Of a DNA stretch of 64,000 bases, positions 11,283 to 23,050 are shown piece after piece (positions within the stretch are counted from its first letter, which is position 1; every line of letters starts with the position of its first letter). A program made the position numbers and the translations under genes. This stretch comes from Clarkia xantiana subsp. parviflora. Lineage: Eukaryota; Streptophyta; Magnoliopsida; Myrtales; Onagraceae. Where the stretch lies: assembly GCA_036873135.1 (NCBI GenBank), contig JAPTYO010000022.1, forward strand, positions 5,266,979 through 5,330,978, given 5' to 3'. A model generated the notes under the pieces. The model was given only the letters and a program-made list of their open reading frames with translations. It had not been told where the DNA came from and did not search any database.

Positions 11283-11816
11283 GATGATTCGAAGTGGGAA
11301 GGATGGTCTTGAAGATTGCCGGAAAGTTGATCGGAGAATGGAAATCCAAGGAAGAGCTTGAGTTCTCAAAGTTGCAGAGCTTTTGAAATCCCGGAAACGG
11401 TAAAAGAAGAACAGTGCCCAGGTCTAGGGTTTTATAGAGGGGAAAGTCGAAAGGACACTTTAATCGGAACCGTTGAAGGTAAAGCGTTTCAATCTGAGCC
11501 GTTGAGATAAAAGGGGGCAGAATGGATAGAGACGTTAATGATGAAACGGCCTGAAAAGTACTTTTTCAGAAAAAGCAGGCGCGAAAAATCAGGCACGGGT
11601 GCCAAAGCCGTCACTTCGTCACCTGCTGCATTTAATGGCTGAGTAACCGAGGAGTCTTCTCGGATTTGGTGACTATCCTCGAGGTATCGAGGAAACGTGG
11701 ACGAGAAGATCCGTATCAAGTGACTTTATCAAGGGAAAGGTCCCCGACTCCGATGTCGGGAGGTCGGGAGTTGAAAGACACGACGAACTGTAAGTCCCTC
11801 ATGTCTTGGGGGCAAA
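11283..11816 (-). promoter_or_regulatory. aORF promoter/leader of element D and polypurine tract
   Basis: No coding sequence. On the minus strand CTATAAAACCCTAG (about 11437-11424) stands about 155 bp before the aORF ATG at 11282; element B has the same box 166 bp before its aORF ATG. I read it as the aORF's own TATA box. At the LTR edge (about 11801-11816) the plus strand reads ATGTCTTGGGGGCAAA, the polypurine tract that primes plus-strand DNA; B has the same sequence at its 3' LTR. Confidence 0.7.
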
Positions 11817-12547
11817 TGATGGGTTTCGCTATAGCCGTTAGGCCCTTTAACGGTGAGTAAACGGTGAATAGGCCCACTGGGCCGTAAAAGAGGTCAAGAA
11901 GACCAATGCGAAGAGTCCCGACAGGAGGAGTCCCGATGATGAAAGGTCCCGACAAGGTCGGTCCCGATAGGCGAGCTGGACGCTCCCAATGAGATGCCTT
12001 TAAGTAGGCCCCGATGAGATGCCTTTAAGTAGGCCCCGATGATGAATCCCTGAGGATGTTGGCCCTGTCACGATGACGAGGGGCCCCGAGCGGTGAAACA
12101 ATGAGATAACTCTGGAGTCCCCGATATTGGTCGAGACTTGCTATCAGAGGTTGAGGCCGAGATACGCGGAGCGTGGCCGAGATAAGCGAGATCATGGCCG
12201 AGATAGGAGGGATCGTGGCCGAGATACGTGGAGCGTGGGCCGAGATAAGCGAGATCATGGCTGAGATAGGCGGGATCGTGGGCTAACCGCCCCAGCGGTT
12301 CACCAGGTAACTGATGTAGCTCTTCTCCTATAAAAGGGAAGAAGTTACCTCAGATCAGGGAGGTTCATATATACGTTTTTTGAGACTCTTGCTTGCCAGT
12401 TTATTGAGATTATTGAGATACTCATTTAAGCATCGGAGATAGATTCTGGGTCACCGCCCGGTCTATTCCCCTCTTGCAGGATTACGTGGAGCGAAGGATC
12501 TCGGATTGCCGTCAAGACCGTACCGGAGTTCCAACCGTGATCCAACA
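11817..12547 (+). repeat. 3' LTR of element D (731 bp)
   Basis: Starts TGATGGGTTTCG and ends GATCCAACA. It has the CGAGATACGCGG-type tandem repeat (12135-12290, about seven degenerate units) seen inverted in A and B, and CTATAAAAGG at about 12330. The family match to the LTRs of A and B is clear by eye but diverged. Confidence 0.9.
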
Positions 12548-14475
12548 GGGAATATCAGATATGAATGGTAAAAGATACACCGAAGTTATACGAGAAAAGT
12601 CATCCACAATAGTGATGAAGTATCTTTTATTCACATGAGTATTAACATGGTAGGGACCCCATACATAAGCGTGTATCAAATAAAAAACAGAGGTTGCCCT
12701 GAATTCAGAAATGGGAAAACTAGGTCTAATAATCTTCTTTGGACAAACAGCACAATCCAAGATCACTGACTTATTGATTCTATTAAAAAAAATATAGGGT
12801 ATAAATACCAAGTTATGTTTGGATAGGGGCATGCCCAAAACGAATATGCCAAAGAATAGGGCTTGACACTGAAGAAGAACTCAGAGTAACAGATTGATCA
12901 TTATTGGTAAAATATTTAAAAAAATACAAACATGGGTCATTAATGCCACTCTTCAAGACCTTTTCACTTGGGAGGTCTTGCAATATGGAAAATTTGGGAT
13001 GAAAAATTGTAGAGCAGTTAAGATCCCGAGTTAATCTAGAAACAGATAACAAATTATATTTAAACTCATGTATATGTAAAACATTCTGCGCAACTTCTTA
13101 AAAAAAGTATGATCACCAACATTTGAAACAAATGAATGAACACTATTGGGTAATTGAACCCTACAACCTGAAATGGTTTTAATATTGTCCAACCAGTCTA
13201 TCTTTGTTTTCATATGATTGGTAGCCCCTGATTCAGTTATCCACTAATCATTCATATGAGAAGCATGGTTAGAAAAAAAGATACCAGCTGAGTTTGCAAA
13301 GAGTTGGCTGCAGTAGTCATTGCTGGAGCAGCAGAACCACTACCATGCCCTACAAAATCCATTAAGCGATCAAACTGGTCATAAGTGAAATAAATAATAT
13401 TCCCAGCAGAGGATCCAGAGTCAGTATTACTCTCTGACTGAGTTCCATCACCATCATTTCTACCAGTCCCTGAGGAGGCAGCATTGCTCTTGGTAATTGA
13501 GACTTTCCCTTTTTGATGGTCACGAAGCTTGAAATAGTTGTCTTTAAAGTGTCATTTCTTCTTGCGGAAGTCACACCATTTGGAATAGCACCTCTCAGTT
13601 AGATGCCTATTCTTGTGGCAAAAATCACAAAACCACATTAGGATTGGGAGGCTTCTTAGACTTCTCGGGATTGAAGCTAACATTGGCATAAAGAGGATTA
13701 GAACCAGGTGAGATGTCATAGGTAATAAAACGTTGACTTTCTTCTTGTAGCGATAAGCTGTAGACATGGTTGACAGTGGGCAAGGGCTCCCACAGAAGTA
13801 TATGACTATGAATAGCTGAGGAGTTGTCGTTGAGACCCATCAGAACATGGAAAAGATGTTGGTTCTCCTAGTGGTCAAGATGTCTCTTGAAATCTTGACC
13901 CTCAATGTGAGTCAACGAACATATAGAGTCATATTCTGCCCATAGATGCTTCAGCCTGGTAAAGAAGGTGTGAACATCATCGAGGCCCTGGGTTCAGAGC
14001 ACAATCTCTCTATGTAACTGATAAGCCCTAGAGACCACATTTCTTATCTAATCGTGATTTCATATCAATCCATGCTAGATGAGCAATTGACATATATATA
14101 ATATTGTTTGCAACATCGTGAGTCACGGAGCTCAGAATCCAGCCAAAAACTACAGTATCACACATCTCTCACAAATCCTGAAGTGAAGAATCAAAACTAT
14201 CCCTCGCATAATTCCCATTGAAAAAACTAGCTTGTTCTTGCCATGCAACGCTATAAACATCGCACGACTCCACATCGCATAATCAACACAACCAGATAGT
14301 TTGGTTGGAAAAAAAAACTCAAGCCCAACGTTGCTAGAAGGATGCAAGGATGCATATATAGAGGATGGTGTGCATGTACTTAAGGATAATAGTGGATCCC
14401 AATCTTCTTAGCGGTGGCACTCAGATCTGCCTCCTTGCCTGGAGTGGAATCGTTCATATTTGAATCTTTTGCCAT
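12548..14475 (-). pseudogene. copia gag-integrase remnant
   Basis: A likely gag start is at 14475 (MAKDSNMNDSTPGKEADLS). Gag motifs follow in broken frames: DYAMWSRAMFIALHGKNKL (near 14250) and MGLNDNSSAIHSHILL with VNHVYSLSLQEE (13840-13740). A zinc-knuckle-like WCDFCHKNRHLTERC lies near 13640-13560. Further on is the pre-integrase zinc-finger region (LWHIRFGHAP, about 12850) and the start of the integrase core (YFITIVDDFSRITSVYLL). The sequence stops at the LTR of D, so RT and RNase H are not in the window. Several stops and frameshifts; certainly a pseudogene. Confidence 0.8.
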
Positions 14476-14773
14476 GATCGTCCCGAAGTCCATAAATCAC
14501 CGATAAAAAAATCTTAGGTTTGCAGAAGCAATCAATTCAGGGAATACGAATCGACACGAGGGAAGAACCACGAGAAACCCTAGTATTTCTCAAACACACG
14601 GCGGGGGATATCCAAGCGAATTGATTCTCGAAGAAAACGAAACGATACGGTTGAAGACGAACCGACGGAGATGAGGACAGAAGAGTGGGAGCCACAGATT
14701 GTGGTAGGAATCGAACAAAATCAACGAAAGCGGACTTGGATCGAAGAAACTGAGACTCAAGATGGTCTCAATC

Positions 14774-14891
14774 GTTCTAATACCATGATAAACGGATTGA
14801 TCTAGGAGAAACCCTAGGAAGAAGACGAGATAGCATTGGCGAGTTCATTGAAGATGGTTCTTCAACTTGCATCTTCTCACCCCTAGTATAT
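14774..14891 (-). repeat. copia H primer site and LTR fragment
   Basis: The minus strand reads LTR ending GTTTATCA, then TGGTATTAGAACG. Only 106 bp of LTR (14786-14891) remain before element G begins, so G probably inserted in this LTR. Between here and gag (14476-14773) is an untranslated leader with no other feature. Confidence 0.7.
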
Positions 14892-15552
14892 TGTTAGATA
14901 TTTGTCCAATTCGGGTTCGCATTTACATTTCGGGCCTAGTAAAATATCCCAAAACCCGTAAAAAACCCTTTCGCGGACACCCAAGTCTGAAACGGTCTGG
15001 GATACGTGTAATTTCCGGGCCGAAGGACTTCCTGATTGCCCTAAGGCGATCTGGAGGTCCGGATTACCATTTTACCTCGTACGTTTACTCCGATTAATTC
15101 GCCAAGTACGGGAAGTCGGTGCATACATAGTCCGCCTTGATGACGGTATACGTCTTCTTTACATACCGACATCAAGTACTTCAAAACTGAGCAGGATCCT
15201 TAGGTTCCCTATAAATAGGGGCCTAGGTCTCTCATTTGGGACACACCTCACTTTTTGGGACTTGAAATGCTCTGACTTCTCTCTAAGGCTTTCTCTCTCT
15301 AAAAAGTCTAACTTGAGCGTCGGAGTGGGCCCAACCAGAATTCCCCCCTCCCCACGCTGGTTACTGCCCTTCGTGCAGGACCCGAAGATCAAAAGTCCAA
15401 GGTTGAGGATTGAAGTCTAGCTCGGTGATTATGTATTAAGGATTGCGGCGTTCCCGTCCTTATACATATATCTCGAGCCCGATCGTGAGGGAAGAAGCTC
15501 GTTCGTGGAGGAAAAAGCCCGAAGCAGCCCAAGTGGTGAAGCGAACCCAACA
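14892..15552 (+). repeat. 5' LTR of element G (661 bp)
   Basis: TGTTAGATATTTG ... CGAACCCAACA, followed by TT and the primer site. Contains TATAAATAG (15210-15218) and a CT-rich initiator region after it. The bases before it are TATAT, the likely target duplication. Confidence 0.75.
15210..15218 (+). promoter_or_regulatory. TATA box in LTR of element G
   Basis: TATAAATAG about 340 bp before the primer site; usual plant LTR promoter arrangement. Confidence 0.7.
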
Positions 15553-15554
15553 TT

Positions 15555-15566
15555 TGGCGCCGTCTG
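15555..15566 (+). other. Primer-binding site of element G
   Basis: TGGCGCCGTCTG directly after the LTR (two spacer bases). Matches the first 12 bases of the site in A, B, E and F and then diverges. Confidence 0.8.
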
Positions 15567-15599
15567 AAGTGATTTGAACAAAAAGTCGTGCTAGAAGCC

Positions 15600-17200
15600 A
15601 TGACAGGAAGACGACCAAAGAAGACGGGTGTAAGTAGGATGAAACCAACGAGAAGTCAACCAGGACCTTCTCACATGTCGGACGCAGAATCCACAGCTTC
15701 ATCCATTCCGTCCGCAAACTCCCCTCCTACACAGTCATGCTAGAAGATCAGAACAACGTGCCTCCACAAGAGCAAGGAGCAAGGATGGATCAAGAAATTC
15801 CATCAGGGATGCCAGCTAAGGCAACACAGCAGCAGCCAGGCAATGCAGCCAACATGCCTACAGTCACACCGGAAATGATGGCAGCATTGAAAGAACTTCT
15901 TGCTCTCAGGGAGATCTTAAAGAATCAAGGTTATGCTGCGCCTCCACCACCCCCGCGTGATAATGAACAGGCTGCTCCAGCCAGAGAAGCGTCATATGAT
16001 GCCAACCAGCAAAAATCGCAACACCCAGGCGGGGTAGAAGATTCTGAAGATGCCTATCAACAGACCAGGCGCGAGCCAGCACGTTCAGGAACTCCAAGCG
16101 TTGGCATGAAGCAACAAAAAGTAAGATGGAAGCACCCTCCTGTGAGCAATTCACAACGCCCACACAAGGAGGATAGCTCTAAAACAACAAGTCAGGCTGG
16201 CACAGGCAACGAGGGGTGGAGGAAGCCCGCGCACGAAAATGACATCCCAATCACGGGACTCACGCCTAAGGCCTTAGAAGAAATGATTGAGAGGAAAATG
16301 AAGCAATCAAAAATGAAGGGAATGCATGCCTTGGAAGAAAATGCATCGCACCCATTCTCTGATGAATTAGTGCATAGTCACGTTCCAGATGCCCTGTATA
16401 GAATCGGCGGAGAAAAATATAGAGAGAAAGGAGATCCAATCGAGCATGTGCAGCAACATGAAGCGTCTCTGCTAGGACGAACGGACAACCCGCATCACGT
16501 TGCCATGACATTTGCTAATACTCTCGTTGGAACGGCTGCACATTGGTTTTGCTCGCTGCCATGCGGAAGCGTCATGTCATGGGCATATCTAAAGGCAAAA
16601 TTCTTTCAAAGATACATGGGAGAGAGCACACTCCTTAAAGGGTCGAACGCGTTGAATGAGGTGACACAGCAAAACGACGAGTCATTAGCAGATTATTACA
16701 TCCGCTTCAATCAAAACATCTCAGACATCCAAGGAAACATCACCGAAGGAGAAATCGTGTGCGCCTTCATTGCAAACTTAGGCCGAAGAGGACATGCCCT
16801 AGCTGAAAAGATGGCAAGGCGCCCAGCTGAGACGCTTGAAGAATTGGCAGCGAGAGTAAAAGAATTTGTGGATCTGGACCGATTCAGAGAACAACGTAAG
16901 GCGAAAGTTAGTGCAGCTCGCGCTAAGGAGAAGTAAGCAAAACCCCAGCAAGGCCCGCAGCAAGTGAGACAATTCCAGCCCCACAAGAGGCCATATCAGC
17001 CCGAATTCCAAAAAACAAAAGAAGTGAACCTGGCAGAGTGCGTTCCTTTGAATGCACCACTTTCCATAATCCTGAAAAAGATGAAGGTGGATAATATGTA
17101 AGGGAGCCAGCGAATTTCCGAAAAGGGCCACTGGGAAAGCAGGAAGATAAATGGTGTGAAAACCATGAAGTCTACGGCCATGAAACAAACAGCTGCGTCA
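15600..17200 (+). pseudogene. gag: gag of element G
   Basis: The first ATG (15600) opens only 47 codons (MTGRRPKKTGVSRMKPTRSQ), ending at 15741-15743. The main frame (15737-16936) encodes a Gln/Pro-rich N-terminus and the retrotransposon gag domain: GDPIEHVQQHEASL, NTLVGTAAHWFCSLP, DESLADYYIRFNQNI and a basic C-terminal part. The frame stops at 16934-16936, and readable sequence (QQGPQQVRQFQPHKRPYQ) continues after the stop. A frame change near 17095 leads to the zinc-knuckle-like WCENHEVYGHETNSC. One stop and two frame changes separate pieces that form one gag in related elements. Confidence 0.8.
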
Positions 17201-18060
17201 GCTTGCGATTTCGCATAAACAACTTCATCCTTAAAGGGGAGCTCAAGCATTATGTCGACCAAGGCGACAAACGACAAAAGAAGAACCATGCAGAGCAACC
17301 CGGGAAGGGAAACAAGGGAAATGAGAAAGTCAACGACAACCCACCACCGCCAAAGCGTGGTGTCATCAACGTAATCCATGGTGGGCCAGCAGCAGGAGGT
17401 AGCGTTTCTAACGCTCGAGATGTCTATGCCTCACAGCTTCAGGTTCTGCCTAAGTACGGAAAGAGGCGGCAACCAGAGAAGGAGGACATAATCATCCCAT
17501 TCTCAAACGCCGACAAGAAACACATAGTGTATCCTCATGATGATGCTTTGGTCATAACAATGGACATCAATGGGTGGGAGTGCTGCGGATTTAGTGCATA
17601 TAGAGGTGCTCAAGAAGATGGGAAAAAGGAAGCTGATTTCTCACCGAGCACGTTTCCGTTGGTTAGTTTCGCAAGAGCGGCAACCTATCCATTGGGCATG
17701 ATTACGCTTCCAGTTATCCTTGGAGACGGGTGGAAAGCATTGCATATAGACGTCACATTTGTGGTGGTGAACAACCTGGGGGCATATAATGGCATCCTAG
17801 GGCGAACAACGATAAACCCACATGACATTGTGCCATCTACAGCTCATCAGAAAATGAAGTTCCTAACTCCGCACGGAATTGGAGAAGTGCTAGGTGATCA
17901 GACTGCCGCACAAAAGTGCTATGTTAATGCCCTGAGGAAAATGAAACAGGTGTCAATTGCCATGATAGGAGTTGGTGCAAAGAGAAAGATGTTCGCCTCG
18001 AACGAAGATGATGAAAGGAAAAAGGAAAAATTATCACCAAGGTCCGAACTTGACAGAAAT
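17101..18060 (+). pseudogene. Protease region of element G, active site lost
   Basis: Open frame through GVINVIHGGPAAGGSVSNAR, HDDALVITMDINGWE, FARAATYPLGMITLPV, GAYNGILGRTTINP and STAHQKMKF, collinear with the protease of A, B and F. Between DINGWE and the GKKEADF segment the relatives have the catalytic ILID(S/G)GSS loop. Here it is missing, and a short piece reads as protease only in another frame (VHIEVLKKMGKKEADF). The enzyme cannot have its catalytic aspartate. The match ends near ALRKMKQ; no RT follows. Confidence 0.8.
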
Positions 18061-18645
18061 CTTTATTCACCTAAGCGGGGTGTGCTTGATGTCAAGCAGA
18101 GAGAAGAAGAATCCATCATGTACTACTTCCGAAGGTTCGCTCAAAATGCAACTGCACTGAGAGAAATCAAGAAGGACGTCATCAACGCATTTTTCCTGAA
18201 CATGAATGCATCAACATTTTTGCTATTTGGAAGGTAATTTGGGTGGCGCACAACCAATACAATGGCGTGCTTAAAAGACAAGATGGAGACTGCGATCTCT
18301 TGTGAGCGTGAATTGAGATGGGACACACCTCTCAACACAGGTGGGAAAGCTCAAACTTCAAGAAAACCAGAAGGCTCAAGCATGGTTTATGCCAACATCT
18401 TCACACCTTTGAACACAGAGGTGGAGGAGATATACGTCAAGCTTCTGGAAAACAAGCTTCCAAGACCACTTGAGCCCGAAACCGCCTTCTTAGGTAGGGA
18501 TGTTGAAGAATGGTGCCAATATCACCAAACTTGGGGGCATAGTACCAATGATTGTTTAACCTTGAGGATGGAGATTGAAGAATTTATCGCGCATGGAGCT
18601 CTGGGAAGCTATGTCGCGAACAACAAACTGCCGAGATATATCTGA
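18060..18645 (+). pseudogene. Second gag-like C-terminal segment in element G
   Basis: After the protease the sequence resembles gag again: QREEESIMYYFRRFAQNATAL (compare DESLADYYIRFNQNI) to a stop near 18237, then in another frame SSMVYANIFTPLNTEVEEIY and a second zinc-knuckle-like WCQYHQTWGHSTNDC with LRMEIEEFIAHGALGSYV. It ends with a TGA at 18643-18645. A second, divergent gag end downstream of protease where RT should be suggests recombination between related templates. Confidence 0.65.
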
Positions 18646-19843
18646 GGGAGATAGACTTTCCACTTTTAATCTATCTTTTTCAGTGCACCTTTAGGAATAT
18701 AAGTCCAGTTTATGCCTTTGTAATAAGAAGTATTTCGGAACGAGTAGTCAATAGACGCCTTCCCGCAAAGTTATTGTAAACACGACAAGTATCTAATGAT
18801 GATCCATTTACTTTCGTAGGCACATCTCTACATTATGCATTATACTCTGGGTTAACGTCAAAACAACATACATACTACTCATAATCATCACACCATGCAA
18901 CTTATAATAGGCGACATCAACAAGTGCATCTTCAACAAATTCAAAAGCAATATCATGCAATATTCCAAAAGTGACATGGTGCAACACCCTTCTCAAAAGG
19001 ACAATACCCATGTTCACATCTATCAAAAGTAACATGTTGAGACATCCTTTCCAAGATGGCAAAACTCATGATTACTCCTAAAAAATGACATGTTGTTAAA
19101 ACCTTTGGGCAAATCCTCATGTTCATAGCCATTCCCTGAATTAAAACAGGATGCGGCAAGTGCAATGATGGGACTGATCACCCCACCGTGGCGGAAGTCC
19201 TCTTGTTAGACGACAACCCCACACACTAAAAGTATGCATACTCTCTTAAGGGTTCATACACCATGAAGACTTAAGCCCGAAAAGGGATAGCTTCATGTTA
19301 TACGCTTTTTTAAGCAAACCTTGTACAAAACTCATCAAACTTACAAGTCGAGTCTTGTATAACGTTATCTTGCTCTTTAGCATTTAACGCAAAAACAGCA
19401 AAATAAGCAAGAAATACCTTGCAACAACGTCGCCTTAGAGTGGAACTAAGAGACGGTATAAACTTAAGTCTTGCTTCGTCAAGATGACAACTGCTATATG
19501 TCAAGAGCCAGTGCCCGCGCCAAGTACATTACCACTTACAACACTACAAGTACCTAGCATACACATATTGCCATGCCTCGGAATCCAACCAAGAAGAATG
19601 CTCATAACACTCGACAATGCGCGACATATAGTCACAATGTTCATCATCTAAGGATATCTATCCTATCTCTCAAGTCCAAAGTATACGGACAACATGGATA
19701 CTTAAGGTATGAAATATTACTAACAAAATATCACATGATTCTTATTATGGAAAAACAGGTACAAATGACGAAGTTCCATACAAAGCAAACACACAAATAA
19801 AGGTTTGGGCAAAAGCTTCAAACATATCTTCATCACCAAAGGA
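18646..19843. other. Noncoding part of element G between gag-like end and aORF
   Basis: No convincing gene, and no trace of RT, RNase H or integrase, which would occupy about 3 kb here in a complete element. AT-rich sequence with CACATG/CATGTT words and a short region (18940-19100) with diverged repeats of the type AAAAGTGACATGTTG. It is the 3' side for both convergent genes (gag and aORF). Confidence 0.6.
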
Positions 19844-22077
19844 TTAAGACAACATGTCCAAGAAATCAACACCAAGTTCAACATCAGCATTGTCATATCC
19901 AAAGGTCAAAGCAATAGAAGCCGCTTCAGCTGCCTTACGTTGCAAATCCGCAACATGGCCAACAGCAAAAGAAGAGTAAGGACCCAGCTTGTCGAACGGA
20001 AACCCGGGGGCAAGAGCATGAACTCTGCCAATATAATCTTTGGCGAACTCATCAACCAAAGGTGCAAGATCCGCTTTAGCAGCAGCAAGGACGGCGGCAG
20101 AATATGCAGGGGTACTAGGATACTCAGCCAATCCCTTCTCAACTCCAGCTCTGTGTTCGGCATGAACCCGACGAGCAGCAATACGCGCATCAATATCGGC
20201 AACCTTGGAGTTCAAATTCTGCACTTCCTCTTCAGATTGTGCAAGCTCGCGGGAAACTGTACTGCACTTCTTGATAGCAGCCTTCCTCTCACTTACAAGC
20301 TCCAACACAAAGGAAGACATGTTCATCATCCTTGAAATAGCCTAAGGGTAGCAAACAAGGCAATCATGATCAACAACAACAACAAAGCATTTGTGTACAA
20401 CAGGAAGGCGAAAAGTTAGAGCAAGATCTACCGGTGCAAATTCAGCTAGGCTGTTCTCAACGTATGCCTGTGCCTCCTCATCAGTAGACGGTTTAACATC
20501 ATGATCACCGGGGGGAACACATCTTTGAAGCACACGCACACCAACTTCTGGAGTGCTAAATTTTGAGTCCTTCGGGAAATGAAGATTACCAGCAGAGAAA
20601 GGTGACCAGTTTTCTCCGGAAACATCAATCCCGTCAGAAAGGATCAAATCATCACGCTTAAGGCATAGCAACGCTACAATAAGAACAAAGTAAAACAAAG
20701 AAGACATTAGCAAAATATACTAAGTATATGGGTATGTCAAGAAGAACAATGCATACCCCGGCGGGAAGAGCGCTCCTCCTCGGGATGGTCCCTTGACCGA
20801 GGTGCAGAAGGCGCTATCGTGCGACTCTCAACTCTCTTCCCTTTATCACAAGAAAGAGCTGGAATAGCCGCACTCGGTTTAGAACGCTTCGGGTCACTCG
20901 AGGGACACGCCCCTGCGGCAGATCTCTTGGGAGGAACACTAGTGGCAGGTACCGCAACAACACGCTCAGTCACATGCACGGAGTTACCTAAAGGAACAAA
21001 GACAACGTGGATATAACAAAACTTGAAAAAAATCAGTAAGTCAATCGAAAGATACAAGAAGACGCCTCACTCTTCGGTCCTTTGCCACGATCATGTCCGG
21101 AGCCTTCAGGAATAGTAGGGGCAACATTACGAGCACGACGCCCAACTGGCAGGTTGTCACGATCATTAGCTGTCTGCAAACACAAGCTTTTTCCATCAAA
21201 ACGACCTACATTGCAACATGGTACAGGTTATAAAAAATATCAACATACCAAATCTTCAGAAGGAAGTATATGAATCCCGGCATCAATCAAGTCTCGATCC
21301 GAGGCACCGATAGCGACGCTCTTGCTGATATCGAAGAATTCTCTTCACCGCCTCCTTATCATCCAGGGAGAGGTCAGAAAAAATAGGAGCAGGATCAGCC
21401 TTTTCCACATCCTCAACATCCCAAGTAGTCCAGACATCGCATACGAAGAAGTAGTCATGCCGCCAATGCGAACCAGAACGATCAGCCGGTGCGGCTAGAC
21501 GTTGTTTGTGATCCCACTCGGCATCTCCAAGACCGAGCTTCTCGAAGCCCTTATCTTGCAAGTTTGGCCAACGCATCTTCATTCCACACAACCCCGTCGT
21601 GTCTGGGCACATCAATTGATAGAAGCATCGGAAAAGAGTGGTAGAATAGTGCCAAGATTGCTTGTGGAATAAAACTCGAAAACAACTCCATACACGAAGG
21701 CCAGCAGGAGATAGGCTTAAGGGAGATATCCGGTAATAGCGGCAAAGATCCACCAAGTCTGGACAATAGGGAAAACGCAGGCCTTCCTTAATCTGCGAGG
21801 TATAAACCGCGGATAGATCACTTGGAGGAATAGTAACTTGCCCTTTTCTGGAATCCGGCAACACGTCATAGGGAAGAACAGCCTCCAAAGCAGAATCAAG
21901 TCCACAGCAAGTCACATACAGCTCAAACATATCTTCATCAATGTAATTGAAGAAGTATCTCACATTCCTCGTAGGGTCCTTAAGAGACTCAACTGTGTTG
22001 ATACCCGGCTCATCTCCAACATCTGAACATAATGGCACTCGCGGAACGTGGATAGACGGCTTACTCATGATAACCAC
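19844..22077 (-). CDS. Five-exon antisense aORF of element G
   Basis: Exon 1 (22077-21249; MSKPSIHVPRV starts a few codons in) encodes a PF04195-like domain: SAVYTSQIKEGLRFPYCPDL, SPAGLRVWSCFRVLFHKQSW, RCFYQLMCPDTTGL, WRHDYFFV. Four GT-AG introns follow: 21248-21174 (75 bp), 21070-20988 (83), 20756-20674 (83) and 20431-20342 (90). Exons 2 and 3 are basic and Ser/Pro-rich. Exon 4 has TPEVGVRVLQRCVPPGD, shared with the aORF of F. Exon 5 (20341-19844) is a probable coiled coil ending FLDMLS. A frame change near 21330 separates WDVEDV..RILRYQQ from the conserved DRDLIDAGIHIL; otherwise the exons are open. Function unknown; the gene opposes gag. Confidence 0.7.
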
Positions 22078-23050
22078 GGCAAGAAGACTAACTCTAAAAA
22101 GAAGACTGCTTAACTCACAATCCTTAAAATTACAAGTAACAAGTTAATCAGTATTCAAGCTCTATGTATGTACATGCATATCGACATGAGTACATGATTT
22201 CAAGGACGAAATATTTTCTAAGTACGGGGGCAAGCTCGCACATACGTGTACGTACATACATGTCGACGAGGATGCATGTCAACGAGTGAAAAATATTTTC
22301 TTAGTATTTACATGTACATACATACATGTCGACAAGGATGCATGTCGACGAGTGAAAAATATTTTCTAAGTATTTCCATGTACGTACATACATGTCGACA
22401 AGGATGCATGTCGACGAAATGAAAAATATTTTATAAGTATTTACATGTACGTGCATACATGTCGACAAGGATGCATGTCGACGAGTGAAAAATATTTTAT
22501 AAGTGTTTCCATGTACGTACATACATGTCGACAAGAGGAAAATAATTTCTAAGTATTTCCATGTACGTACATACATGTCGACAAGGATGCATGTCGACAA
22601 AAAGAAAATATTTTCTAAGTGTTTCCATGTACGTACATACATGTTGACAAGAGGACAATATTTTCTAAGTATTTCCATGTACGTACATACATGTCGACAA
22701 GAAGAAAATATTTTCTAAGTATTTCCATGTACGTACATACATGTCGACAAGGATGCATGTCGACGAGTGAAAAATATTTTCTAAGTATTTCCATGTACAT
22801 ACATACATGTCGACAAGGATGCATGTCGACGAGTGAAAAATATTTTCTAAGTATTTCCATGTACGTACATACATGTCGACAAGGATGCATGTCGACGAGT
22901 GGAAAATATTTTCTAAGTGTTTCCATGTACGTACATACATGTTGACAAGAGGAAAATATTTTCTAAGTGTTTCCATGTACGTACATACATGTCGACAATG
23001 AGAAAATATTTTCTATGTGTTTCCATGTATATACGTATATGTCGACAAGG
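22078..23050. repeat. Tandem array of element G
   Basis: From about 22165 to 23050, about 15 units. The long unit (66 bp) contains TTTCCATGTACGTACATACA, then TGTCGACAAGGATGCATGTC, then GACGAGTGAAAAATATTTTC. The short unit (46 bp) lacks the 20-bp piece around GGATGCATGTCGACGAGTG. Long and short units alternate irregularly. The array is rich in short palindromes (GTACGTAC, GTCGAC, TGCATG). It lies upstream of the aORF, so it could be part of its promoter region, but there is no direct evidence. Confidence 0.9.

Larger units (their letters stand above)
10677..12547 (+). mobile_element. 3' end of Retand-like element D
   Basis: Plus-strand element of the same family as A and B. Present here are part of the antisense aORF (10677-11282), the aORF promoter region, the polypurine tract and the 3' LTR (11817-12547). 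The rest was pushed left of the window by insertion of A. D sits in the integrase region of copia element H; the bases right of its LTR are GGGAA (12548-12552), the expected target duplication. Confidence 0.85.
12548..14891 (-). mobile_element. Decayed Ty1/copia element H (partial)
   Basis: Minus-strand element: LTR fragment (14891-14786), primer site (14785-14774, TGGTATTAGAAC, a degenerate match to the initiator-Met site TGGTATCAGAGC), gag remnant and pre-integrase/integrase remnant. It is cut on the left by the LTR of D and on the right by the LTR of G. Many stops and shifts make it the oldest element in the window. Confidence 0.8.

Noticed and set aside
22301..22976. Repetitive proteins on both strands (MFPCTYIHVDK, LENIFHSSTCILVDMYVRTW)
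   Set aside because: Open frames made by the tandem array; they exist on both strands and have no initiation context or domain.
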